Of a stretch of DNA of 64,000 bases, positions 47,172-56,174 are shown piece after piece. The position numbers were made by a program, and so were the translations under genes. The notes below the pieces were generated by a model. It saw nothing but the letters and a program-made list of their open reading frames with translations. It was not told the origin of the DNA and made no database searches. The DNA is from Bretschneidera sinensis (lineage: Eukaryota > Streptophyta > Magnoliopsida > Brassicales > Akaniaceae). The DNA lies in assembly GCA_023935145.1 (NCBI GenBank), contig CM043700.1, positions 138,411,328 through 138,475,327 of the forward strand. The letters are read 5' to 3'. The stretch's first letter is position 1. The number at the start of each line of letters is the position of its first letter.

Positions 47172-48346
47172 TGTTGACCCTCACCCGTATTTTAATGATG
47201 ACAAAACACAACTGCTATTATACTAACTAAGTGTAGTAAGCAACAAAAGTGTTCAACCAAGGATCAAAGTTCAAGAACTCAAACCGAATCAAAGTATCAA
47301 GTGAAGACTGAAGAACTAGTATAGGTCTAAGGTTTTAGAACCAATGTAAGTCTCATTTATACATTGCAATAGCTTGTTCAATGGCTCAAACACAAAAGGT
47401 TTTTCTAAACCAATCATTTTTAAACAAACGTTTTCAATTAAAACAGAAAAACTGGGTTGGAAGACAACCCAGTCGACTGGGTACATATACCAGTCGACTG
47501 GTATATGAGATAGTATGTCTCCAGTCAACTAGGTCATTTATACCAGTCGACTGGTAAAACGGACAGTAAGTCCCCAGTCGACTGGATGAAATATACCAGT
47601 CGATTGGATACCCAGAAGGTCTAAAAATGAGATTTTTTGAAGTGAACCCAGTCGACTGGTATCACGACCCAGTCGACTGGTAGTTCTAAAATATGACCTT
47701 TGGACTCCAAATCTGAACGTTTTAAAGCAAATATTTTTCAAATTAAAGTCCTAACGGCCATATTATTTGATTGCTATATAAACCCATTCTATTAAGCTTT
47801 CAACAAGCAGCTGAACACATTCAAAAAGAGTTGATCTCACATAATCAAGTTATTATACTCTTGAAACACAAAAAGCTTTGAAATATTCTTATTGAGTCAT
47901 TCTTCAAGCTTTACTTTGAAAGAGAGACATTATTCAGTTGTATAAGCTTCCATTAGCCGTTTCTCTACTATTTACTTTACATCATCTTTTGTAAAGGGAT
48001 TACTTCCCAGAGGAAGGAGATTACTTCCAAGAGGAAGGGGATAGCTTTCGAGAGGAAGGGTTTGTAAGGTTTTGTACAACACCGGGAAAGTTGTACGACT
48101 AAGTTACTTAGTGGATTACTTCAAGGAGTTCCTTGAAGAGAGTGGACGTAGGGTTGGAACAAATCCGAAATTTCTGAACCACTATAATCTGAGTTTGCAT
48201 CATCTTCTCTCTAAACTCTTTATTTACAGCACATTACTTGTTTTAATTGTTTGCTGCTTATTCATTTTTATAAACTTGTATTAATTCCACAAAAAGTTTT
48301 AAAAACTTAATTCAACCCCCGTCTTGGGTTGAAACCTCGATCTACA
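47172..48346 (+). repeat. 3' LTR of the SIRE-like element
   Basis: 1175 bp, collinear with the 5' LTR. It has eight copies of the palindrome or variants in 47468-47690 (one more than the 5' LTR, in an inserted ~22-bp unit near 47588), a TATA box at 47775-47782 and purine-rich repeats at 47998-48065. Its ACCCAA/TTGGGT stem has decayed to 'acttaa...ttgggt' at 48305-48330. Confidence 0.93.
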
Positions 48347-48351
48347 ATTTT

Positions 48352-49270
48352 GAATAACATCAGGTATGGATAACTGAACGTTTTCAGTTGCAACAACAGG
48401 AATGTAAACACATTCTTCTTCAAAATTGACTTGCTTGAGTTGGTCTCTCCCACTTAACTCAACATCATCAATAAACTTGGCATTACCTGTTTCGAAAAAG
48501 GATCTATTAGAGGAATTATAAAATTTGAAACCCCTTGATCTTTCAGAGTATCCAACAAAATAGCAGCTAACGGTTCTTGAGTCAAGCTTCTTCTCATTTG
48601 GCTTATAAGGCCGAGCCTCAGCTGGACATCCCCAAACATGTAAATGCCTAATGTTAGGCTTTTTGTCTATCCATAACTCGTATGGGGTTTTAGCTACTAC
48701 TTTTCTTGGAACTCTGTTCAGGATGTAAACTGCAGTCTTGATGGCTTCACCCCAAAGTGATTTAGGCAAAGAAGAATGACTAATCATACTTCTTACCATA
48801 TCCTTTAAGGTTCGGTTTTGTCTCTCAGCTACACTATTTTGACTAAGAGTCCCTGGCATGGTGTATTGAGGAACGATCTCACATTCCATAAAAAATTTGG
48901 CGAAAGGTGCAGGAAATTGTTCACCTGATCCATCATATCTACCATAGTATTCACCTCCACGGTCAGATTTGACAACCTTAATTTTTTTGCCTAATTGATT
49001 TTCAACTTCGGGTTTGAAGTTCTTGAACACATCTATAGATTGAGACTTCTCATGAATTAAATAAAGATAGGCATACTTGGAGTAGTCATCTATGAAAGTG
49101 ATAAAATATTATTGTCCATTCCAAGAAGCTGTAGGGAATGGACCACAAATTTCCGTATGTATCAATTCTAAGACACTATTACTCCTATTAGCACCTTATT
49201 TTTAACATTTGTTTTCCCTTAATGCACTCAATGCAGACTTCAAAATCTGACAAATCTAAGGGATCAAGAA
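48352..49270 (-). pseudogene. Copia A integrase
   Basis: The open part is 49030 down to the SIRE-like insertion. It has [15 protein letters not shown] (second catalytic Asp), [20 protein letters not shown] (ending in the catalytic Glu), [18 protein letters not shown] and [13 protein letters not shown]. 49031-49270 covers the integrase start and is interrupted by stops. It continues across the SIRE-like element into the linker at 38189. Confidence 0.85.
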
Positions 49271-49271
49271 T

Positions 49272-50656
49272 TCATTCTGATACAAGTCTTTGAATCCTTT
49301 GTTTAGAAATATGTCCTAAATGTTTGTGCCATAACATTAATGAATTCTCATTTGTTAATTTGCGCTTAATACCAACATTACAGGTATGCAAGGATTCATT
49401 TTCTTTGGAGGCAATCATATCCAGTTTATATAAATTATCAATTAAAGAACCGGTACCAAACAAATTTGAATTCTGAAAAAGACTAAACTTTTTATTTCCA
49501 AATGAACAAGAAAAACCTGATTTGTCCAAACATGAAATAGAAACCAAATTCCATCTAAAAGACGGTACATAAAAAGTCTCATCCAAATCCAAATTGCAAC
49601 TAGATTCCAATTGTAATCTAAATAAACAAACTGCCTCCACAGGAGCTCTTTTGCCATTTCCTACATAGATGAATCTTTCAGCATTAGTTGGCGTTCGACT
49701 CCTTTTGCACCCCTGCATAGAGACGCTTATGTGAGTAGTTGCACCTGTATCTATCCACCAAGTGTTCTTAGGTACCAAGGCCAAATTAACTTCTGAACAA
49801 ACAAAGTTTAGAAGTTTACCCTTCTTCTCATACCAGGTCACATTCTTGGCGTATTTTGTGCAGTCTTTCTTCACATGACCAGCTTTGTGGTAAAAGAAAC
49901 AAGTTATACCTTTATCTTGTTTCTGTTGTCCTTTATGGTGTGAATTTTCAAACCTTGCAGTTTCCTTTCCTTTAATGTTCCTCTTTCTTTTCTTGCTGTA
50001 ACTGGAGTCCGATGAGTTGATGCTAAATGAGCATTTTCAACCTTTTCATGATTAAGTCTCTCTTCCTTTTGTACACATTGAGCAATCATCTCATTCAAAG
50101 TCCATTTCTCCTTTTGAGTATTGTAACTGATTTTGAAAGGACTGAATTGTGTAGGAAGAAAGATCAAGACTAAGTGCACCAGAATGTCTTCTAACAATTC
50201 CAGCTTGAATGTCTTTAGTCTTGTCACAAGGTTTGACATCTCCATGATGTACTCTCTTATATTCCCTATCCATTTTTACCACATTGAGACAAGCTTAGTC
50301 AAGATGGTGCTTGTCTCGACCTTTTCGTTTGCGGCGAATCGGTTTGCTATTTGGGAGAGGAATTTCTTAACATTATTTTCATCAGGAATAAAACCCTTGA
50401 TGGTATCCGGAATCGAGTGCTTCATAATCATTAGACTCATGCGGTTTATTTGCTCCCACTTTTCATATACAACCTTTTGCTCAGCGGTACTATCCCTGGT
50501 CAAAGGTGTAGGGCGATCGACCATCAATGCATAGTCTAATTCCATGCACCCAAGCACGATCATAACATGATCTTGCCACTTTTTGAAATTCGTGCCGTTA
50601 AGCACGAAAATGCTGTTGATGTTAGCAGAAATCGATGTTGCTATAAACAAGAACAA
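49272..50656 (-). pseudogene. Copia A gag, protease and pre-integrase region
   Basis: Gag (50656-49904) has SIFVLNGTNFKKWQDHVMIV and, lower down, EKWTLNEMIAQCVQKEERL, with a stop/shift near 50250-50275. The nucleocapsid knuckle reads C-F-F-Y-H-K-A-G-H-V-K-K-D-C at about 49906-49863; the second Cys is Tyr, a TGT/TGC to TAT/TAC type change. The protease has NTWWIDTGATTHIS, with DTG intact. The pre-integrase domain ends LMLWHKHLGHISKQRIQRLV. The first Met shown is not reliable, because sequence before it belongs to the junction with copia B. Confidence 0.85.
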
Positions 50657-50769
50657 AAACTCACAATTAGTAACAACTCATGTATATATGAATCAAAACA
50701 AAACTGTATACATATACACATGCATGTGGGCCCATAACAAGATAGGTTTCCTTGAAATTCTTGAACCAA

Positions 50770-51520
50770 TCTCATAAGGACACATATGATAAGTGCACCC
50801 AGAATCCAAGATCCATCTCTTGCTGCATTCTTGCCCCTTGCTCACATTTGAGTACACAACAAGAACATCATCATCTTACTGTTCTCTCTTGGCAACCGAA
50901 GCCTCACCATTCTTGGTATGGCTTCCTCCCTCATCACTTATTAGCTTCCTGCAATCTTTCTTGAAATGACCCTCCTTATGGCTGTAGTAGCACCTCTTCT
51001 CTTCAAATCTTGGTTTAGAGTGTGCTCTCCTATGGCTTTGTCCTCTACCTTGTGGTTTGTCCCGGTAGTAACCATGTATGTTGCTACCATACCAAGTTGC
51101 TGGCCTTCCTCTAATGAACAACCCTTCCCTACTTGATGCTTCCCTCATCTTGGCATCAAGATTATCTTGCAACTCTTTATCAAGATCCATTTTAAAAGAA
51201 AAGATTTGTTTTAGAAGATACCTCTTATTAGAGAGAGTCTTGGTAAGAAATAGCTCATCTAGTTTCTTCTAAATGACAGCTGGATCTTCCGAGTCTCCAC
51301 ACTCTCTGGTTACACTATCCGACATGTGCAGAAAGATAGTGCTGTATGCCATATTCTTCATCTCATTCCGCTGGACCTCCGTGATACTTGCTGGAAAAAC
51401 GTTACTTTCTTCAATCACCAAGTCCACCTTTTGTTGCATAAGAACCGCCTTGATTTTTTGCTTCCAAAGGGCAAAGTCTCATTTTCAATCAAACTTCTCA
51501 ACAATGAAGTTCGAACCCAT
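50770..51520 (-). pseudogene. Copia B gag (internally deleted) and protease start
   Basis: ATG at 51520 (MGSNFIVEKFD). In-frame stops are at 51487 (TGA), 51481 (TGA), 51271 (TAG) and 50878 (TAA). It contains FALWKQKIKAVLMQQK and LSNKRYLLKQIFSFKMD of the UBN2-type gag. It then jumps from DLDKELQDNLDAKM straight to SSREGLFIRGRP, losing the roughly 60-90 residues that normally separate these blocks. The knuckle reads CYYSHKEGHFKKDC, with Ser for the second Cys. The frame past the last stop reaches WILDSGCTYHMCPY, the protease active site, and homology ends there. Confidence 0.82.
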
Positions 51521-51699
51521 CTTGCGGAGAAAATCCCAAGATTTATGTAACACCTACAATTGCTTTCCAACTTCTAAATCTCAAGAACACAATCAAATCT
51601 TGATCTTAACACCATTCTTGAACCTCAAGAACATAATCAGATCTTGATCTCTACTCCGTTCTTGAATCACCCAAGAAGTTTTCTTTGATTCTTGGAGTC

Positions 51700-51840
51700 T
51701 TGCTCCGATACCCGCTGTTCTAGCTCTAATACCGCTGTATCACCACCGAAGAATCCTTTGATTCTTGGAACCGAGCTTTGATACCACTGTATCACCACCA
51801 AAGAATCCTCTGATTCTTGGAACCTGGCTCTGATACCATT
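51700..51840 (-). repeat. Tandemly repeated primer-binding-site region of copia B
   Basis: The primary PBS is at 51838-51827 (TGGTATCAGAGC on the minus strand). Two further copies lie exactly 52 and 104 bp away: 51786-51775 (TGGTATCAAAGC) and 51734-51723 (CGGTATTAGAGC). A fourth, more diverged one is at 51713-51702 (GGGTATCGGAGC). The first three sit in a ~52-bp repeat that also contains 'ccaagaatcaaaggattctt', itself a near palindrome. Only the first copy abuts the LTR. Confidence 0.88.
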
Positions 51841-52696
51841 GTTGAAAAATCACCTTCTATGCGGAATCCTAGGTTGTGATCTTTCCAAACACCCAAGTTT
51901 AGAATGACTTGTAATAAACAGCACAGAAATCAAACAATCAAAGAAAGAACATAAGCAATTGTTATAAAGGTTCGACAATGTGCCTACGTCCCCATGAGCT
52001 TCTCTGAGCTCTCTGCACTAAATCAATGGAGTTCTTAAAATTACAGCAACACCTCTTCAAGACCCATATGTTCTTAAAGAACGAAAGAAGAGAAAAAGAA
52101 AGTAATAAGGACTAAATGTTTCCCTGGAATTTTCCCCAAGAAAATTCCAATTACAAAGCCCTTGAATCCCTAATCTATACTACTATCTCTCTAAACAACC
52201 AGCCTCTCTTGAATGAGTCTCTCTTGTGTTTAGTGTCTTTGCACTCTCACACATCATGTGTTCTATTTCACACACATTCACATGTCATTCACATATCTCA
52301 TATGTACCCTTGATTGCTCCTAGATGACCCTTTATATAGGGAAATGACCACCTCATCCAATCTTTGAGATCAATCTCAACCCACAGATCTCAAGAACCAA
52401 GGACCCATGGTTCTCTAAGAGTCTAAGTAATCCTGTGCGTTTTAACCAAGTCCCACGCACCATCTCAAAGTGTTGATTCAAAGGTGTTAGGTGTGCCTCG
52501 TGTTGAGGCTTGGAACAGGGCGTGCTGAGGCTCAGTGCTTCGTGCTGAGGCTTGGATGGGCTGGGCCGTGGTGCGGCCTGGAGGGGAGGAGTCTAGGACT
52601 TGCTGGAGGCCGCGGCGCCCAAGGCTGGGCCGTGGCGCACAACCAGGATCTAATACTGAACTCTTCATCTGTTTAATCCTTAGACAAATACCAACA
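51840..52696 (-). repeat. 5' LTR of copia B
   Basis: 857 bp with inverted termini: on the plus strand it starts TGTTG and ends CCAACA. A TATA box (minus strand CCTATATAAA) is at 52340-52331. The block 'ggggacgtaggcac...tcgaacc' is at 51993-51969. There is an unusually GC-rich segment at 52490-52645 in the promoter-distal part. No second copy is present in the window. Confidence 0.8.
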
Positions 52697-53290
52697 AATA
52701 GGAAATCAAGATATTAGACAGAGAGAAAATAGACCAGACAGAAGATATATAAACAAAAGTGAGAACATATAAGCTACAGGGGCAAAAGGTAACAAAACTA
52801 GTAGTTTATTCCATAATCCAGTCTGTCTAAACTCAAGATAAGCAGTTGCTTATATAGGCACCGATCCTAAGCACATTAGAAAACAAATTCCAACATAATA
52901 AGAAACAAATCAAAACATAATGAGGTTACCCTAAATTTGAATAATAATGTAAAATAAATCTATAATACATAAAATGCATTGAATAAACTAAATTAAATAA
53001 GTGAGAGAGAGAAAAATGAGGTTATTCAAAGTGGTGGAGGAGGAGGGGGAGTATGGTAGGGGCGCAACAGTGCAGTGGTGGCAACAAGGAAATAGAAGGA
53101 AGGAGAGAAAAAGGATGAATGAAAAGAGAGAAGAAGATGAAGAAGAAGAAGGAAGAAGAGAGTAGTGCAGGAAAGAGAGAGAAAGAAAGCGATTTGTGGT
53201 GGAGGGAGATAGAAAGAGATTAATGGTGGAAAGAGGGGCAAAGAAAGTGACTTGTGGGGGAGAGAGATAGAGAGGGAGATTAACAGTGGA
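52697..53290. other. Spacer with A/G-rich low-complexity sequence
   Basis: 52697-52980 is unremarkable AT-rich sequence. 52990-53290 is dominated by GA-rich runs (gagagagagaaa, gaagaagaagaag). Long open frames on the minus strand here are Ser/Leu/Pro-rich by-products of the purine bias, not genes. There are two near-repeats of 'gagagagatagagagggagattaa(c/t)(a/g)gtgg' at about 53200-53295. Confidence 0.6.
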
Positions 53291-53722
53291 GAGAGGGGCA
53301 AAAATCACGAAAAAATGAGGAAGAAAGGGGGTTGTTCGCGTTTTAGGGATTCAACACTATCACCGATGGATAAGTTGTCCATTATAGTGATAATGTTAAA
53401 TCTGTCGGTGATAGGATATTCAGTATTTTATTATAATTATAATTATTCATACATTTTCATCGATGACATTAGCTATGTTGGTGATGAGTATTTTTACTTT
53501 GAATTTTTTTTTTAAAAAACAATTTTAAATTCATAAAATTTTAACAATGATGACAATACAATATTATCGATGGAATAGTCTGTCGGCTATATAGTATTTT
53601 GCCTTATCAACGAGAGACAAGTGTTTCTCAAAGATAGTTTGTCCTAGAAAACGACTATCACTGACAAATACTTGTCCATAAGTGATAGGCCATTGGTGAA
53701 AAACTTTTTTTTTCTTGTAGTG
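53291..53722. mobile_element. CACTA-type transposon terminus (right end), element truncated
   Basis: It ends in CTTGTAGTG at 53714-53722, the complement of the CACTACAAG terminus of CACTA transposons. The preceding ~430 bp is dense in 'accgat(g)g', 'tgtcggtgat' and 'cgatgacat' motifs in both orientations (for example 53362, 53402, 53460, 53568, 53581), like CACTA subterminal repeats. A matching left end is not seen between 52697 and 53290, so the element is truncated or its left part was replaced. Confidence 0.6.
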
Positions 53723-54319
53723 ATTTGATACTTTTAAAATTCTTCTTGTAATATTAAATATCTTATATGAAAAAAAAACAGAATTCAAGAATCTAATCCG
53801 ATCGGCTCAATCAAACCCAACATATTTGAGCCCTATTCGATTTCACATGCCAATCTGAACGTAAAATTGAGCTCAATTTGAGTGTTCAGGTTTGAGATTT
53901 ATGTAATTCATCGTGGGTTGGGCTGAGTTAGAGTTAAAAAAATTATATTATGAGTTGAACTAGGGTTGACTTCTAACCATACTCAATTTAATCCTGCACA
54001 CTTATAGGGTCACAATGTCTCAAGTTCAATTCCCACAAATATGTGTGTTGGTTGTTCAATTATGTATTGATCACTTCTCTTACTTTAGATGAATATTATG
54101 ATGATATCGTGGGCTCTGAGTATATATTGTGATCAAATCAATCAATATAGTTGTATATAAAACCATTTCAATAAAAATAAAGAATATAAAAGTAAATGTA
54201 TTTCACCTTTTTTTTAAGGCTGTGACATATATGGAAGTTCATTGATTGATATAAAAGTTTAAAAAATACTATTTATGGTTTCATGGAGTGCCAGATTCTC
54301 CAATATTGTAAGCCTGCTG
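53723..54319. other. Intergenic region
   Basis: AT-rich. It includes a weak tRNA-like box B (gttcaattcc near 54025) with no partner that I trust. No gene. Confidence 0.5.
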
Positions 54320-54580
54320 GGGTACCATTGTTCTCTGTAAATTAATTTTCCCAATTATTTCTACTATTGCTTTTCTTAATCTTTATATAAACATATGTTA
54401 AGCAACTGTAATTGGCCTTTATCTTATAATGTGATACAGACTTGAATTTACAAGTAAGATGAATTGCAAAGATTGATTGGAAAAGTAACAACGTAGTAAA
54501 CCTTTATTATTCTGAGACAATTAATCATACATTTTTCTCGCTCTCTCGTGCGTACATAGATATATGCACAAGGACAGTTC
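54320..54580. repeat. Diverged copy of the LTP-like gene's 3' flank
   Basis: Collinear and in the same orientation as 29255-29530, immediately downstream of the LTP-like gene. Shared stretches include 'agacttgaatttacaagtaa', 'gaattgcaaa', 'attgattggaaaag', 'gagacaattaa' and 'acatagatat'. The coding exons do not follow at higher coordinates as they would in a complete duplicate. Confidence 0.78.
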
Positions 54581-55249
54581 TGATGCTCGAGTAATAATTT
54601 CAAAAATAGAGTCATTCATTTTGAGGGCATGGCATGGCACAATCCTATTCATTGAGCCCTAATTTAGATACCCATTAAAATTGGATGGCCAACCCTTTTT
54701 TATATTAACAATCAAATATATGTCACTAATTCAATATGCCACTGCGATTAATTATTCTAAAAACTCAATTTTATAATTTTATAATTTTAAAAATAATTTT
54801 TTTTTAACTTTTAGGGTTTTAAACTCAATTTTACCTAAATTAAAATATCTATAATTGGACAATTTATTAAAAAAATTCAAATGCATAGAAGAGTTTTGTT
54901 TCCTAAATCCAATTATATAAAAAAAAAAGATCGCAACAATTTATTATTGTTAGTTTCATCTAGCATAAAGGGAATTGAAACTTACATAAGAAAACAGAAT
55001 CTTTACATATCTTGAAGAAAAAGTTCGATTTAAACGTATTTCAAACTTCATTTGAATTCTTCTACCAATTTTGGTGAATACTACATAAATCTCTTTTATT
55101 CACTTTCTTGTGCATAAAAGGAAGAGAAATCTCACATTAATAAAGAGGGAAGGAGGGAAGGAAAGAGAAGGCTTTGCGTTAGCCATGCATTTGCACAACT
55201 CAGCGCAAAGCTACACAACTAACAATAGCTACTTCTAATTCATATCTTC

Positions 55250-55360
55250 TAGCCTAGTGAATTCTTTTATGTTTTTTTATGTAGGAGTCCATGGTTCGAT
55301 CCACTCCTCGCCGATATTGCTGATCAAATTTTTTAAAAAAAAGAAGAAAAAAAAGAAATT
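55250..55360 (+). mobile_element. SINE-like element
   Basis: Box-A-like TAGCCTAGTG at 55250-55259, exact box B GGTTCGATCC at 55293-55302, and an A-rich tail (aaaaaaaagaagaaaaaaaag) at about 55334-55356. That is the architecture of a tRNA-derived plant SINE. Boundaries are approximate, and no target-site duplication was confirmed. Confidence 0.4.
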
Positions 55361-55507
55361 TCTACACTAATTAGTCTTCATTAATCCTGTTTTGAATAAA
55401 TTGATCTACACCTTTAGAGGAGGAAGCAGCCATTTAGAACCTTGAATGTTGGCAGGAACGAGGAAGCATTCAGCTTCTTTGTCAGACAGCTGACTTGTTT
55501 ATACTTT

Positions 55508-55560
55508 TCGCAGGTATCACTACTCCATGAGAATCGATAATGGATCCTACTTCAATTGAA
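55508..55560 (+). pseudogene. Relic of exon 2 of an LTP-like paralogue
   Basis: The plus strand reads CGCAG, then GTATCACTACTCCATGAG, closely matching exon 2 of the LTP-like gene with its acceptor (TGCAG, GTATCACTACACCATGAG). It would encode the same ITTP tail and stop. Similarity continues for about 30 bp (gatcctacttcaattgaat). No exon 1 with the eight-cysteine motif is found upstream on this strand, so it is a fragment. It is in the opposite orientation to the intact gene. Confidence 0.55.
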
Positions 55561-55980
55561 TTAAATGTTAAGTATGGTCTTAATTTGTTTTTTCAACGTT
55601 AAAGCAATTATTTTTGTTAAAACAAGCAATGACCTCCTCATAGCAAGCGCTTGTCCTCCTTGATTTTTTTTTTCCCATCGGGCATTGGGGCAGTACTCTA
55701 ACCCCAAAAAATCAACATACCAGTCATGTAATGAAATTAAAATCATATTGAATAGTATGAATTTAGTTTTTAAATAATTTTGATTTGTCTCAACGTACCA
55801 ATCATGCTCTAAAAGACAGTTAAATTCCATTTTTGGTCCTCCACCTATTTTTGGTGTACCAAGTTGGCTTAGACTAATTAGCATGCTAAACAGATCAACT
55901 AGTGTTAATCAAGCGTTTGTATGTTGAGTCTTACTCTAGTATAGTTGTCTGTTTTAAATTGCTTTATTTGTTTGTCTACC

Positions 55981-56163
55981 CTATGCAGTGATACCATTCG
56001 CCCATTGGTAATATGAAGAGCTTAAATGGTAATTCCAAGGAACTCGAGTGGTAACACAATATGTTGGTATTACTCAAGTTCCTTAGAATTACCACTCGAG
56101 TTCCTTGGAATTACCACTTGAGTTCTTCATATTACCAATGGATGAATGGTAACATTGCATAGG
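55981..56163. repeat. Long fold-back hairpin (MITE-like)
   Basis: The left arm from 55981 (ctatgcagtgataccattcg) pairs with the complement of the right arm ending at 56163 (cctatgcaatgttaccattc). The arms continue through 'cattggtaatatgaaga' and 'ggtaattccaaggaactcga' with a short loop near 56055-56070. The right arm carries one extra ~24-bp unit (ttccttagaattaccactcgag). It directly abuts the CACTA terminus at 56164. Confidence 0.85.
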
Positions 56164-56174
56164 CACTACAAGAT

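Larger units (their letters stand above)
38195..48346 (+). mobile_element. SIRE-like Ty1/copia element nested in copia A
   Basis: Element of 10152 bp, LTRs TGTTGACC...TCTACA, with ATTTT duplicated at 38190-38194 and 48347-48351. Its order is 5' LTR, initiator-Met PBS, gag, protease, integrase, RT, RNase H, a spacer rich in a 12-bp palindrome, an extra ORF, PPT, 3' LTR. Gag length, the pol motifs and the extra ORF downstream of pol fit the SIRE/Maximus lineage. Many stops and frameshifts make it inactive. It lies inside the linker between integrase and RT of copia A, in the opposite orientation, so it is younger than copia A. Confidence 0.92.
34954..50700 (-). mobile_element. Ty1/copia element A (minus strand), split by the SIRE-like element and lacking its 5' LTR
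   Basis: In minus orientation the order is gag (50656), protease, integrase, [SIRE-like insertion 38195-48346], RT-RNase H, PPT, 3' LTR (35976-34954). The gene order protease-integrase-RT-RNase H identifies copia. Both sides of the SIRE-like element read into each other across the 5-bp duplication. The 5' LTR and leader are not present; the sequence runs from gag into part of copia B at about 50660-50770. The right-hand boundary given is approximate. Stops, frameshifts and loss of an RT catalytic Asp make it defective. Confidence 0.85.
50700..52696 (-). mobile_element. Ty1/copia element B, 5' half only (minus strand)
   Basis: 5' LTR (52696-51840), initiator-Met primer site, gag and the very start of protease, then an abrupt end near 50750 against copia A's gag. 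No integrase, RT, RNase H or 3' LTR of this element is in the window. Its gag and LTR are unrelated in sequence to those of copia A and of the SIRE-like element, so it is a third copia family (Tork-like in its gag motifs). Confidence 0.8.

Noticed and set aside
38490..47690. CCAGTCGACTGG repeats as a CRISPR-like or bacterial array
   Set aside because: Units are short palindromes without uniform spacers, located in a plant retroelement's LTRs; the context excludes CRISPR.
52465..52717. Gly/Arg/Pro-rich frames on both strands in a GC-rich patch
   Set aside because: The patch is inside the copia B LTR. High GC lowers stop frequency and no domain is recognisable.
52988..53308. 106- and 91-codon Ser/Pro/Leu-rich minus-strand frames
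   Set aside because: They come from a GA-rich low-complexity tract, where two overlapping frames are open at once.
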